Assembly: GCA_018826895.1 (NCBI GenBank)
Contig: JAHJYA010000006.1
Span: 1-32,818 of the forward strand
DNA: 32,818 bases
Direction: 5' to 3'
DNA from: Gammaproteobacteria bacterium
Lineage (GTDB): Bacteria; Pseudomonadota; Gammaproteobacteria; Pseudomonadales; Pseudomonadaceae
This document shows positions 16,601-26,788 of the stretch, in pieces (position 1 is the first letter of the stretch; each line of letters begins with the position of its first letter). A model generated the notes under the pieces. That model had not been told where the DNA came from and searched no databases. It was given only the letters and a program-made list of their open reading frames with translations. A program made the translations under genes and the position numbers.

Positions 16601-17139
16601 GCGAAATACCAGTCGGCATAACGGGTACCGGAAACGTCCTTGGTCAGGCGTTGCTGCTCGCCACGGTTGAGCGGGAAGTCCAGGCCGGAGAAATCCAGCA
16701 GGCTGGTCTTGCCGCTGCCTTGCGGACCAAGCATCAGGTACCAGGGTAGGTCGTTGCGCCACTTGTCGCTACGCCCGCGGTACAGACTGGAGCGTTTGAG
16801 GGTGTGCAAGGCTTGCTTGAAGCGGTTGCGCAGTTCGACCTGCTCATCGTTGATCAGGCCTTCGCGGCGCATGCGCTCCTGGGCGTCGGCGTCGTCTTCC
16901 TCAGCCTTTTTGCGCGCAGTGGCCTTCCAGCTGGCGAACACCATGGCCAGGCCCCAGACCAGGAACAACCCGCTGATGGTCAGCAGGCGGCTGGTGGCCG
17001 ACTCCCAAAACTTGTAATCGTTGACCGCCAGCAATGGCCCGACAAACCACACCAGCAGGGCCAGAACCAACACCAGACACAGGCTCCAGACCCAGGTCTT
17101 GCGGAAAAATGCGGCTAACTTGCCGAAAAAGTTCTTCAT
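13600..17139 (-). CDS. tssM: T6SS membrane-complex protein TssM (IcmF)
   Basis: A 1179-residue inner-membrane protein, the main strut of the TssJLM envelope complex. Two membrane segments lie near residues 17-38 and 52-69 and a third near 445-465, before a long periplasmic C-terminal part. The cytoplasmic NTPase domain has Walker A GPQGSGKTSLL (from 138), a Walker B-like VLIDTAGRYM (184-193) and a G4-like SKAD. Thus it belongs to the Walker-A-containing TssM group. Length is usual for the family. The ATG overlaps the tssL stop by 4 bases (ATGA). The periplasmic part should bind the TssJ lipoprotein. Confidence 0.97.
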   Translation of the reverse strand: MKNFFGKLAAFFRKTWVWSLCLVLVLALLVWFVGPLLAVNDYKFWESATSRLLTISGLFLVWGLAMVFASWKATARKKAEEDDADAQERMRREGLINDEQVELRNRFKQALHTLKRSSLYRGRSDKWRNDLPWYLMLGPQGSGKTSLLDFSGLDFPLNRGEQQRLTKDVSGTRYADWYFADHAVLIDTAGRYMTQPDPAIDSRAWDTLLGLLRKRRARPLNGVLVNIPVELLQNGSEIDLENLARQTRQRLQEIHQRLGADVPVYLVLSKADKVLGFDEFFDQLSREESDQVLGASFRKEQNATDVQVIRQEFEELLRRLNSQVILRMHQERDTQRRGRILDFPHQLGLLGERLCLFSELAFSGNRYQRASQLRGFYLTSAPELSSKLDPSTSSIGSSLGLDSNALPTFRTGRSRFINHLLSRVIFPESDLAGLDQKEVRRIDWGQRAMYATALVVLGVFGVVWANGFSGNHGRLEQLRDLAQQLTQEHGSLSAQDDTLRTLKALDHSYAATQVFPPVGEVSYLQRGGLYQGEEVDPTLQQAYRAELETLLLSRVGRQLEAQVRANLGDRERLLNSLRAYLMLNLEERRDKAFLQEWMAADWSLRYAGNSAGQRGLNTHFERLLSESFAPYSLNEPLVAQARQVLRSESLANVVYRMLREEARSLPDYRLSQKLGPQATLFAGSDYVIPGFYTQVGYQKTFTAKGADLVRDILRDNWVLGEGDNLSSNDLSRLLVEMEQLYFRDYANYWGEAIAQLSLEPIGSAGQGARQLASLTAANSPLLQLLVEVRDNTRFKGMAEAADDAGAAAEALEGAKGKLGKVAKLAGAAAEQAQAALVKNLPDTARKTLERRFEPLHRLLDDNAGAAPELATTLQALDALQLQLAGLAHASAPEQAAFELAKSRMAGQRDAINQVRSSAARLPQPVGNWLGLLAEDSWMLVLNDAYHYLNQRYKSELYAAYDGSLKQRYPFSAHSESDVAIADFREFFKAQGIAERFFDSYLKPFVSGTAGQYQLRRVDGRGLPLSREFLLQMSQAQTIRRSFFAENPNEPKVLFKLEPYSLDSSLGRADFRFGNQQLEYRHGPIVQTAFSWPAEADDGRTSLVVEELGGRKVGIEKNTGPWSLFRLLDLMSVDYHSGRDVLMLKADLGGLRANYLLHSQRSPNPFDLAQLRSFKLPATL

Positions 17140-18017
17140 TTCAGGTCATCCATGCTGACACCCGCGGACGGGTCGAGTTGCTCATACGGCTGCAGAATCG
17201 TCTCGCGCTGCTCGCCCAATACCCAGGCGAAGCCGCCATACATCACCACCAGGCAGACCAGGGTGAACAGCGCCACCAGCCACCAGGGCACGATGCGCAC
17301 CAGGCGCCGGCGGGTATCTTTCAGGCCTTGCCAATGCGGTGAGACCTCACGCGGCACGTCACCGCGCAGCTGGCGGATCTGCCGGTACAGGCTGTCGCGC
17401 ACCGCTTCCAGTTCGAGCATGCCGCGCGGCAGCACGCGGTATTTGCCCTCGAAGCCGAGCGACAGACACAGGTACATCAGCTCGAGCATCGGCAGGTGCT
17501 TGACCGGGTTGCGCGACAGGCGCTCGAGCAGTTGGAAGAATTTCTCGCCACCGAAGGTCTCGTTATGGAACGAGGACAGCAGGCTCATCTGCGACCACTC
17601 GCTCTCGTTGCCCCAGGGCGTGGTCACCACGGCTTCATCGACCACGGTGCAGAGCACGTAACGCGCGGCCATCACCTGGCTGCTTTCTGCGCCTTCGTGC
17701 AGGGCGCGGTGCTCGAACAGCTTGATGGCGCTGGACAGGCGTTGATTGAGCGCATTCATGTCCTCGCTGTCGAAGCTGTGCTTGAGCCGCACCACTTCCG
17801 ACAGCAGGCTGGCGGCGGCTGCAACCAGCGGGTTGAGGCTGATGTTGAAGCTCTCGGCCGGGCGCAGGCGCGCGGCGTAGATCATCCGCTCTTCCAACTG
17901 CTCGAATTTTGGCGGCGCGGCGAAGTCGGTCAGCGGGCTGTGCGCAGGGGCATCGCCTTTGCGGTTGAGGATGACGGTTTTGTCGTCCTGGCCGTATTCC
18001 ATTTCCTTGGTCGTCAT
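17136..18017 (-). CDS. tssL: T6SS membrane-complex protein TssL (DotU/IcmH)
   Basis: A 293-residue inner-membrane protein with a cytoplasmic helical domain and one C-terminal membrane segment (about 245-267, WWLVALFTLVCLVVMYGG). Typical DotU patterns are NPLVAAAASLLSEVVRL, MAARYVLCTVVDEAVVTTPWG and LELMYLCLSLGFEGKYRV. It has no OmpA-like peptidoglycan-binding extension; that function must come from elsewhere if needed. It connects TssM to the TssK baseplate contact. The gene starts 2 bases after tssK ends and overlaps tssM by 4 bases. Confidence 0.96.
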   Translation of the reverse strand: MTTKEMEYGQDDKTVILNRKGDAPAHSPLTDFAAPPKFEQLEERMIYAARLRPAESFNISLNPLVAAAASLLSEVVRLKHSFDSEDMNALNQRLSSAIKLFEHRALHEGAESSQVMAARYVLCTVVDEAVVTTPWGNESEWSQMSLLSSFHNETFGGEKFFQLLERLSRNPVKHLPMLELMYLCLSLGFEGKYRVLPRGMLELEAVRDSLYRQIRQLRGDVPREVSPHWQGLKDTRRRLVRIVPWWLVALFTLVCLVVMYGGFAWVLGEQRETILQPYEQLDPSAGVSMDDLK

Positions 18018-18019
18018 AA

Positions 18020-19351
18020 TCAGTTCCTGATCGCCCAGAATTTCATCTCAAGCCCGGAGAACTCGCCGGACACGTGGAAAGCGAAGCCGCCGGAGCGTTC
18101 CAGCTGCGCCAGTTCTTCGGAGCCCAGTTCCAGGGCGAAGTAGGTCTTGCCCGAGTGGAAGGGGATCTGCCGTGGGGCGACAGGCATCGGTTTGACCTTG
18201 ATCCCCGGCAGGTGCAGGTTGACCAGTTGGCGAATCTGCTCCACCGGGCCGACCTTGAGGTGCGCCGGCAGACGCTGGCGCAGTTCTTCCGAGTCGCACT
18301 GGGCGCTGGCGGCGAGGACGAAGGTGGAGGTGGCGAGCAGTTTGTGGTCGTGCAGCGGCGACACCTGGATGCCGTACTGGCGCTGCTGCAGAAGCATCTC
18401 AATGGCGTGCTGTTCGAGCACCATCGACAGCACCTGGCGGATCGCATCCATCAGCTTACGAAAGCTCACACCCTGGTCGCTGTGCAGATAACGCCCTTCC
18501 AAACGCGGGCGTTTGATCTCGCTGGAGAAGGTTGCCAGCTCGCCGAGCAGGCCGAGCAACTCGCGGTAAATCTGCTCCGGATGCACCTGCTCGACGTCCA
18601 GGTAATGGCGCAGCACCGGTTCGAAGCGGTTGATCAGTTGCAGCATCATAAAGTCGCCGACTTCCGCACCGCCGACCTTGCCGGTGGCGCGGATGCGCTC
18701 GGCGAGGATGTCACCACGGTGGGCGAGCATGCTGATCACTTCCTTGAGGCAGCTGAGCAGGTAGCCGGAAGCCTGGAAGTTGACGTAGGTCGGGATGAAC
18801 TCGGGGTCGAGGCTGATTACCCCGTCCGGGGTGGTGTCGAGCACATCGCACAGCTGCAGTTTGACGTAAGCCTGGTCGCTCTGTTGTTCGCCGAGCAACA
18901 GGCGGAAATTCGGCCGCCCACAGCTGACCTGGCTGGCCGCGCTGTCACCGGCGTTGGAGTCGGCCACCTCTTCATCGAAGGCGACGAAGCGCGCCAGCAC
19001 ATCCTGCTGGTCCGGGCGGCGGCTCTCGATATGGTTGCCGGTGACCAGGGGCAGAGCCAGGTAAACCGGGGTGTTGCCGGTGTTCGGCGGCACGTCGAGG
19101 GCCAGCGGCTCGCGCTCGGCGCCGATGTCGAACAGGGTGCCATCGGGCAGGATACCGCTGGCTTTGCTCACCACCAGTTTGCCCATGTTGAGAAACTGAC
19201 GGTCGATCTCCAGCTCGAAAAAGCCCCAGGCGTAGCTGTCGAGCTTTTGCGTGCGGGTTTTCAGCTGATAGTCGTAGTAACGGTCGTTCTGCTGGAAGTG
19301 CTGCGGGCGCAGCAGCATGCCTTCCTGCCAGACCACTTTATGCATGGCCAT
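18020..19351 (-). CDS. tssK: T6SS baseplate protein TssK
   Basis: A 443-residue protein with the TssK start pattern VVWQEGMLLRPQHFQQND. It forms trimers that link the baseplate wedges (TssEFG) to the TssLM membrane complex. Further family features are YDYQLKTRTQKLDSYAWGF and the C-terminal WAIRN end. The first ATG (19351) and a second two codons later (MH) are both possible; the difference is trivial. The gene starts 3 bases after the tssJ stop. No defect is seen. Confidence 0.96.
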   Translation of the reverse strand: MAMHKVVWQEGMLLRPQHFQQNDRYYDYQLKTRTQKLDSYAWGFFELEIDRQFLNMGKLVVSKASGILPDGTLFDIGAEREPLALDVPPNTGNTPVYLALPLVTGNHIESRRPDQQDVLARFVAFDEEVADSNAGDSAASQVSCGRPNFRLLLGEQQSDQAYVKLQLCDVLDTTPDGVISLDPEFIPTYVNFQASGYLLSCLKEVISMLAHRGDILAERIRATGKVGGAEVGDFMMLQLINRFEPVLRHYLDVEQVHPEQIYRELLGLLGELATFSSEIKRPRLEGRYLHSDQGVSFRKLMDAIRQVLSMVLEQHAIEMLLQQRQYGIQVSPLHDHKLLATSTFVLAASAQCDSEELRQRLPAHLKVGPVEQIRQLVNLHLPGIKVKPMPVAPRQIPFHSGKTYFALELGSEELAQLERSGGFAFHVSGEFSGLEMKFWAIRN

Positions 19352-19354
19352 GGC

Positions 19355-19837
19355 TTAGTTCCCTTCCTTGTCAGCGTCGTGCTGGGTCTTGATGCCCTGG
19401 GCATCGAGGGTCAGCACGCTGCTGTTACGTTCTTTCTCTTGCAGCGGGATGACCACGCGCCAGTTGCTTTCCGGCAGGTCGCGGTAGGCCGCCAGCACAC
19501 CGACATAGCGGCTGCCCGGTTGTACCGACAGCTTCATTTCGCGCTGTTCGCCGGGGCGCAGCTCCAGCTCTTCGAGCACCACCATGTCCGGTGACAGCGC
19601 TTCCTTGGGACGCTGATAGAGCGAGAAGAAATCGGCGGTTTCAAAGGCCACCGGATGCTTCAGCTCGATCAGACGCAGGACGATCGGTGAGGGGCGGCCG
19701 TTGAGATCCGGATTGAGCTGTTCGCTGCCGTTGAGGGTCAGGTCGAGCTTGGTCATATCCGAGTAGGGCGACAGCGCCGCGCAGCCCGTCAGGGCGAGCA
19801 GGGCGGTGAACAAGGCCAGGCAAGTAAAACGGGGCAT
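19355..19837 (-). CDS. tssJ: T6SS outer-membrane lipoprotein TssJ
   Basis: A 160-residue lipoprotein with a lipobox LTGC (acylated Cys19), which anchors the TssJLM complex to the outer membrane. The mature transthyretin-like fold is suggested by LDLTLNGSEQLNPDLNGRPSPIVLRLIELK, the usual TssJ start. The start at 19837 is preferred over an in-frame ATG at 19846 because AAGGA lies 8 bases before the former, whereas it directly abuts the latter. The upstream ATG overlaps the fha stop codon (ATGA). In P. aeruginosa HSI-II this position is lip2/hsiJ2. Confidence 0.92.
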   Translation of the reverse strand: MPRFTCLALFTALLALTGCAALSPYSDMTKLDLTLNGSEQLNPDLNGRPSPIVLRLIELKHPVAFETADFFSLYQRPKEALSPDMVVLEELELRPGEQREMKLSVQPGSRYVGVLAAYRDLPESNWRVVIPLQEKERNSSVLTLDAQGIKTQHDADKEGN

Positions 19838-19842
19838 GGAGA

Positions 19843-21039
19843 TCATCCTTGAACGTTGCTGTTGAGGGTGGCGATCAGGCGAACCTGTTCTTCATAGGTG
19901 TGGGCGAAGTCGCGGGCGAACAGGCGCTCGCTCCAGTCGTCGTTCTGCTCCAGGGCACTGTGCAGGCGCCGGTAGGCACGCCAGCGGCTGCCGGCGGTGG
20001 CAATCAGCGGCTGACGCCCTTCGCGCTCGAAGCGCAGGCTCAACTGCTCCGGCGACAGCTGGGCGAACATGCCCTTGACCGCTGCGCGGGCGGCGGCGAG
20101 TAGCGCCACCTGGTGCGCCTGCAGGTCGCGGAAACTGCGGCTGATGGTCTGCTCGGCGCTCAACTGGCCAGGCTTGCCACCGCGCAGCAGGGCGTTCAGC
20201 GCTTCACTGCTGTCGGCGGTGTGTTTGAGCGGGTTGTTGCCGGCGCTCTGCACGGTGGTCAGGGCCAGGCGCAGTTCGTTCTTCAGCTCGCTGCGCGTGC
20301 GCAGAGCCTGCTGCAGGCTGCCGATGCTCTGCTTGAGCAGCTTGGCGCTGTGGATGGCCAGGGCTTCGCGGGCGTCGTCATCAAGGTCATCGAGCTTGAC
20401 CCCAAGGGCGTCGCCGAATTTTTCCCAGAAGCTCAAAGGCAGGCGTACCGGCTCGGGTGCGCGCTTGGGCTGAGGCTCGGGCGTTGGCATCACCAAAGCG
20501 GGCACCAACAGGTTCTCTTCATCGATCTGTGCATAGTCGCGCTGCTGTGCCTGCACGCGCTCTGGGCGCAGCACCGCGGTCAGGTCGTCGACCTCGGCAT
20601 ACACGCGCTCCTGCTGATCGAGGGCGGTCATGGGGTCGAGGTCGAGAAAGGCGTCATCCGGAATGATGCTGCCGGCCGGCTGGGCACGACCGATATCGCC
20701 GGCAAACAGCGACGGGTCCTGAATCAGCCGCGCCCGCAGCTCGAAATCACCAAAGCAATACACGCTGCCATGCTCAATGCGCTGCGCCTCGCCTTTGCGC
20801 AGGCTGGCGCCCGTGTCTTTGAGCTGGATGCCATTGCTGCTGGTGTCGGTCAGGTAGAAGGCACCATTGCGATAGCTCACCTCGGCATGCCGGCTGGACA
20901 GCACGCGTTTGCGATCGGGAATCACCCAGTCGCAGTCCTCTGCGCGGCCAATAATGCCGCCGGCCTGCTTGAAGGTTTTGGTGGTCAATAGACCTGGCAC
21001 GAACTGCTGTGCACTGACCACATCGAAGACCAGTTCCAT
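19843..21039 (-). CDS. tagH: T6SS-associated FHA-domain protein (Fha/TagH)
   Basis: A 398-residue cytoplasmic protein with an N-terminal forkhead-associated domain (about residues 25-95: GGIIGRAEDCDWVIPD, SSRHAEVSYRNGAFYLTDTSSNGIQL) that binds phosphothreonine. The C-terminal half has the TagH pattern (EALNALLRGG, SFRDLQAHQVALLAAARAAVKGMFAQLSPEQL). It is the expected target of the Stk1/Stp1 switch and promotes assembly of the system once phosphorylated. AAGGAG precedes the ATG. It lies 19 bases after the small lipoprotein gene. Equivalent to Fha2 of HSI-II. Confidence 0.94.
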   Translation of the reverse strand: MELVFDVVSAQQFVPGLLTTKTFKQAGGIIGRAEDCDWVIPDRKRVLSSRHAEVSYRNGAFYLTDTSSNGIQLKDTGASLRKGEAQRIEHGSVYCFGDFELRARLIQDPSLFAGDIGRAQPAGSIIPDDAFLDLDPMTALDQQERVYAEVDDLTAVLRPERVQAQQRDYAQIDEENLLVPALVMPTPEPQPKRAPEPVRLPLSFWEKFGDALGVKLDDLDDDAREALAIHSAKLLKQSIGSLQQALRTRSELKNELRLALTTVQSAGNNPLKHTADSSEALNALLRGGKPGQLSAEQTISRSFRDLQAHQVALLAAARAAVKGMFAQLSPEQLSLRFEREGRQPLIATAGSRWRAYRRLHSALEQNDDWSERLFARDFAHTYEEQVRLIATLNSNVQG

Positions 21040-21058
21040 GGTTGTTAACTCCTTGCGG

Positions 21059-21193
21059 TCAGTTGCCGCGTTTCACTGCTTGGGGTTCGCCCAAGGGGCG
21101 GTATTCGTCATCGTTGAAGGTGTAGTTACCACTGCAGGCGGTGAGGCACAGGGTCAGGGCGAGCAGGGCGGTTGGCCAGAGGCGATGCAACAT
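21059..21193 (-). CDS. 44-residue T6SS-linked lipoprotein (OrfX position)
   Basis: A small gene of 44 codons plus stop, with AAGGAG 8 bases before its ATG. The product has a basic N-terminus (MLHRLW), a hydrophobic stretch TALLALTLCL and a lipobox LTAC (Cys20), leaving a mature lipopeptide of only 25 residues starting SGNYTFNDDEYRPLGEP. It sits between the DUF805 gene (37 bases) and fha (19 bases), where P. aeruginosa HSI-II carries the small orfX gene. The tight fit, SD and lipobox make it convincing. Role unknown; a short lipopeptide could tether an envelope component or be a TssJ-like accessory. Confidence 0.82.
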   Translation of the reverse strand: MLHRLWPTALLALTLCLTACSGNYTFNDDEYRPLGEPQAVKRGN

Positions 21194-21230
21194 GGAATGC
21201 GCTCCTTGGGTGGAAGTGGATGAAGGCATA

Positions 21231-21616
21231 TCAGGCGTCTCCCAGTAGCGGGGATGACGTGCGTAATTTAGAAGCCGGTGCGCCGTAGCGATTGCTCTGG
21301 CGTTGGCCTGGCCAGATCAGCAATAGGGGCCAGATCAGATTGATCAGTAGCACCCAGTACCCACTCCGGCCTATGTCATGCAGGCGCCGGACAGCGGTGG
21401 CCAATAACGCCACGAACCAGTAGCAAAAACCTGCAACGACGAATGCGCTCAAGACGTACTGAGCCCACACCGGCTTGGCCAGGTCCGCCAGCAACAGGGG
21501 CACGAACAGTGGCCAATGCGCCCAGAGAACGAGTTGCAGGTAGGTGAGGCGGCCGATCCGGCCGCTGGAAACCAAGGGCTCCAGCAGGAGCCCAAAAAGG
21601 ACGTCACGTAACGTTT

Positions 21617-21620
<4 letters not shown>
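21231..21620 (-). CDS. DUF805-family membrane protein
   Basis: A 129-residue membrane protein with the DUF805 pattern RIGRLTYLQL near the start, ATAVRRLHDIGRSGYWVLL, and the closing PGQRQSNRYG. Three membrane segments are likely (about 29-48, 54-75 and 90-105). The function of the family is unknown. Its ATG overlaps the stop of the sigma-54 activator gene (ATGA) and the small lipoprotein gene follows after 37 bases, so it is part of the same transcript. DUF805 genes are common as free genes but are not a core T6SS part; its place here may be an accession to the cluster. Confidence 0.88.
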
Positions 21621-23146
<1,526 letters not shown>

Positions 23147-23156
23147 GGGCGACACG

Positions 23157-25769
23157 TTAAGCGAACTCACAAACCACCGTCCCTTCGCCATCAAGGGTGG
23201 CGTGCACGCGTTGCAGCGTCTCACCGCTGGCCATGGCGTCGAGCAGGCGGTCGACCACCAGCGGCTGCAGGTGTTGGTCGATCAGGTGGTCGATCAGGCG
23301 TGCGCCGCTGTCGCTGTGGCTGCAGCGCTCGGCGAGATGCGCCAGCAGCGCCGGGCAATGGCTGAACTGCAGCTGGCGGCGGGCCAGACGCTCGCCGAAA
23401 CGCGCGAGCTTGAGGCCGACCAGTTCGTTAAGCACCTCGCCATCGATCGGGTAGTAAGGCACCACGCGCATGCGCCCCAGCAGTGCGGGTTTGAAATGCT
23501 GAGTCAGGGTCGGACGGATGGCCTGTTCCAGGTCTTCTGCATCCGGGCGCTGACCGCCCTGGCAGAGGCTGGCGATGCGCTCGCTGGCCAGGTTACTGGT
23601 CATCAGGATCAGGGTATTACGGAAGTTGATCTCGCGACCTTCACCGTCGTTGGCCACGCCCTTGTCGAAGATCTGATAGAAGACGTTCATCACGTCGGGG
23701 TCGGCTTTTTCCACTTCATCGAGCAGCACCACCGAGTAAGGCTTCTGCCGCACGGCTTCGGTGAGCATGCCGCCTTCGCCATAGCCGACGTAGCCGGGTG
23801 GTGCACCGATCAGCCGGGAGACGGTGTGCTTCTCCTGGAATTCGGACATGTTGATAGTGGTGAGGAAGCGCTCGCCGCCGTACAGCAGGTCAGCCAGGGC
23901 CAGGGCGGTTTCGGTCTTGCCGACGCCGCTGGGGCCGACCAGCAGGAACACCCCGACCGGTGCATCGGCGCGGTTGAGGCCGGCAGCGGTGGCGCGCATG
24001 GAGCGGTCCAGCGCCACTATGGCTTGCTCCTGGCCGCGCACGCGCTGGCGCAGGTCGCTGGCGAAGGTCAGCACCTTGCTGTTGTGTTCGCGGGCCAGTT
24101 GGCTCAGCGGCACACCGGTCCAGTGGCTGATCACCTCGGCGACCAAGCGTGGGCAGACCTCGAAGCTGACCAGGCGCTCATGGGCTTGGGCGCTGGCCAG
24201 TTCGACCTGCACCTCGCGCAGTTCGGCTTCCAGTTGCTGCAGGTCAGCCGCTGGCTCATCAGCCTCGTCACTGAGGCTGTCGTCGGCCGGGGCTTGGCGC
24301 AGGCTGGCGCATTGCTTGCGCAACTCCAGCAGGCGCTCGGCCAGCTCACGCTGGACCGCCCAGCGGGTTTCGATCTGCTCCAGCTCGGCGCGCGCCTGGG
24401 TCAGACGAGCCTCCAACTGCTCAAGCGTTTCGCGGTCGATCTGCAAACCGGCTTGCTGATCGCGGCCCATGGCTTCGCTCTGCCGTTCGCCTTCGGCGAT
24501 CTCGCCGCGCAAGCGCTCCAGGGCTTCCGGCGCTGCTGCCAGGCTGATGCGCACACGGGCGCATGCGGTGTCGAGCACATCCACGGCTTTGTCCGGTAGT
24601 TGGCGGCCGGCCAGGTAGCGTGCGGACAGCTCGGCGGCGGCGGCCACCGCGTCGTCACGCAGGTAAATGCCGTGGCTCTTTTCATACACCGGGGCCAGGC
24701 CGCGGAGGATGGTCACCGCCTCGGCGACTGTCGGCTCGTGTAGTTGCACCGGCTGGAAGCGCCGGGCCAGGGCCGGGTCCTTCTCGAAGTACTTCTTGTA
24801 TTCGCTCCAGGTGGTGGCGGCGATGGTGCGCAGCTCGCCACGGGCCAGGGCAGGCTTGAGCAGGTTGGCGGCGTCGCCGCTGCCGGCCTGGCCGCCGGCG
24901 CCGATCAGGGTGTGAGCTTCGTCGATAAACAGGATGATTGGCTTGGGCGAGCCTTTGACCTCGTCGATCACGCCCTGCAGGCGGCGTTCGAATTCGCCTT
25001 TGACGCTGGCGCCCGCTTGCAGCAGGCCGAGGTCCAGGCACAGCAGCTCGACACCCTTGAGCGCATCCGGCACTTCACCGGCGGCGATGCGCAGGGCCAG
25101 ACCTTCAACGATGGCGGTTTTACCGACACCGGCTTCGCCAACCACGATCGGGTTGCTTTTGCGCCGACGGGCGAGGATGTCGATCATCTGGCGGATCGCG
25201 CCGTCGCGGCACAACACCGGGTCGAGCTTGCCGTCACGGGCTTGCTGGGTGAAGTTATGGGTGAAGCGCGACAGGTTCGATTCGCCGCTGCTTACGGGTT
25301 TGCCGGTGGCGGTTTGCGGCTGCTGGGCCATGGCGAATTCGCGCAGGCGCTCGGCATTCAGCTTGGCCAGTAGCGGCTGGTAGTGGCTGCCGGCGTAGCG
25401 CATCGGGTTGCGCAGCAGGGCGAGGATCAGCGCCGCCTGATCGACCTGGCTCTGGCCCAGCTCCAGGTTGGCGACCAGCAGGGCATCCTGCAGCCATTGC
25501 ACCAGCTCGGTGGAAAATACCGGGTTGCGCGACTCGTTGTGCTCGCCACGCGGTTGCAACGCGCGGGCCAGCTCGCCGGCGTCCACTTCGGCATCCTGCA
25601 GCGCGCGGGCCAGCAAACCCTCATGGCGTTCGAGCAGGCCGAGCAGCAGGTCTTCGACGAGAATCTTGCTGCCGCCACGCACCACGCAACGTTCGGCGGC
25701 GGTTTCCAGGTCTTGCTTGGTGGCCGCGTCGAGGGCCTGAACCAGTTGTTGCAAATCGACGTTGATCAT
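23157..25769 (-). CDS. clpV: T6SS sheath-recycling ATPase ClpV (TssH)
   Basis: An 870-residue Clp/Hsp100 AAA+ ATPase that disassembles the contracted TssBC sheath. An N-terminal Clp repeat domain (residues 1-145) is followed by a first AAA+ module (Walker A GEAGVGKT at 211-218, Walker [11 protein letters not shown]), a coiled middle domain and a second AAA+ module (Walker A GPSGVGKT near 610, then [16 protein letters not shown] and [11 protein letters not shown]). Order and length match ClpV1/2. AAGGA precedes the ATG, 11 bases after tssG. All nucleotide-binding motifs are intact. Confidence 0.97.
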   Translation of the reverse strand: MINVDLQQLVQALDAATKQDLETAAERCVVRGGSKILVEDLLLGLLERHEGLLARALQDAEVDAGELARALQPRGEHNESRNPVFSTELVQWLQDALLVANLELGQSQVDQAALILALLRNPMRYAGSHYQPLLAKLNAERLREFAMAQQPQTATGKPVSSGESNLSRFTHNFTQQARDGKLDPVLCRDGAIRQMIDILARRRKSNPIVVGEAGVGKTAIVEGLALRIAAGEVPDALKGVELLCLDLGLLQAGASVKGEFERRLQGVIDEVKGSPKPIILFIDEAHTLIGAGGQAGSGDAANLLKPALARGELRTIAATTWSEYKKYFEKDPALARRFQPVQLHEPTVAEAVTILRGLAPVYEKSHGIYLRDDAVAAAAELSARYLAGRQLPDKAVDVLDTACARVRISLAAAPEALERLRGEIAEGERQSEAMGRDQQAGLQIDRETLEQLEARLTQARAELEQIETRWAVQRELAERLLELRKQCASLRQAPADDSLSDEADEPAADLQQLEAELREVQVELASAQAHERLVSFEVCPRLVAEVISHWTGVPLSQLAREHNSKVLTFASDLRQRVRGQEQAIVALDRSMRATAAGLNRADAPVGVFLLVGPSGVGKTETALALADLLYGGERFLTTINMSEFQEKHTVSRLIGAPPGYVGYGEGGMLTEAVRQKPYSVVLLDEVEKADPDVMNVFYQIFDKGVANDGEGREINFRNTLILMTSNLASERIASLCQGGQRPDAEDLEQAIRPTLTQHFKPALLGRMRVVPYYPIDGEVLNELVGLKLARFGERLARRQLQFSHCPALLAHLAERCSHSDSGARLIDHLIDQHLQPLVVDRLLDAMASGETLQRVHATLDGEGTVVCEFA

Positions 25770-25780
25770 TTCATCTGTCC

Positions 25781-26788
25781 TTAATGAATCTTGCTGCCGA
25801 GGGTGACCACGCCGTCGGCATTGTCATGCCCCAGCCAGGTGGTCCAGCCGAGCAGGCAGGGGTTGTCCGCGCCGAGGCGCAATTCGCGAATTTCGTCCTG
25901 GCGCAGTTCCAGGCGAATGTCGTAGTCCAGTGGGTCGCGCAGGGTGAAGCGCACCAGCGCGCACAGCGGTTGGTAACCGCTGCCGATGGGCAGAAATTCA
26001 TGGAAGCGCTCCCAGTTGAGCTGCTGCACATGAATGCGAAACTTGCCGCCGCGATCACGTACGAACTCGCCGAGCACCAGGCTTTCACCCAACTGACTGT
26101 TGGCCAGGCCGAGGCGGTTGCGCTGTTCACCGAGGATCTCCACCTGGCGCTCCAGACACTGCTCGATGTGCAGGTCGGCGTGCTTGAAGTAGTAGCGCAG
26201 CACCGACTCGATCAGTGCCGCCGAGTGGGCGCGCAGGCTGAGCAGGCCAAGGTAGGGCAGTAGGCGCTTCCAGTTCAGCTCGCCGGCCTGGCGAATGGTT
26301 TCGCCACCCAGGCCGATCAGGGCGAACAGCTGCGCCGAGAAGGGGTCGACCGCACCGCTCTGAAAGCGCGAGTGGTAGCGGTACTTCTGCCAGGTGGGCA
26401 GCAGCAGGCGTTGCAAGCGGTTGTTGAACAGGTCGAGGAAATCCCGGGTCGGGTTGCCGTCTTCACTGTCGCCCAGCGCCTGCTCGCCGTAGAACGCCGG
26501 CAGCGGCGAGCCTGCGCCAAACAGGCTGACCAGGTTGATGCGCATGCGCGCGCGCAGCTCGCCGTGCTCCTCAAAAAACTGCACGCGGTCGATATCGCTG
26601 CCCGGGAAACCCATGCTCGGGTTGGCCTGCAGTTCCAGCCGCTGATACAGCGCCTCCTCATCCAGCTCGGGGGCGGCACTGCGCAAGCGATCCAGCACCA
26701 GCTGCACACCCTGAAACAGGCTGTACTCGCGGATGCCGCGGCTAAGCCGGTTTAGAGCAGGGGCTGTAGCCCCATGCGTGGCGTCCAT
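25781..26788 (-). CDS. tssG: T6SS baseplate protein TssG
   Basis: A 335-residue baseplate wedge protein. Family features include LQANPSMGFPGSDIDRV near the N-terminus, LVSLFGAGSPLPAFYGEQAL, and KYRYHSRFQSGAVDPFSAQLFALIGL in the middle, with GWTTWLGHD near the C-terminus. It joins TssF (2:1) in the wedge and contacts TssE and TssK. The ATG is well inside the 3' end of tssF (37-base overlap); GGAGAGG placed 7 bases before it supports this start. No anomalies. Confidence 0.95.
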   Translation of the reverse strand: MDATHGATAPALNRLSRGIREYSLFQGVQLVLDRLRSAAPELDEEALYQRLELQANPSMGFPGSDIDRVQFFEEHGELRARMRINLVSLFGAGSPLPAFYGEQALGDSEDGNPTRDFLDLFNNRLQRLLLPTWQKYRYHSRFQSGAVDPFSAQLFALIGLGGETIRQAGELNWKRLLPYLGLLSLRAHSAALIESVLRYYFKHADLHIEQCLERQVEILGEQRNRLGLANSQLGESLVLGEFVRDRGGKFRIHVQQLNWERFHEFLPIGSGYQPLCALVRFTLRDPLDYDIRLELRQDEIRELRLGADNPCLLGWTTWLGHDNADGVVTLGSKIH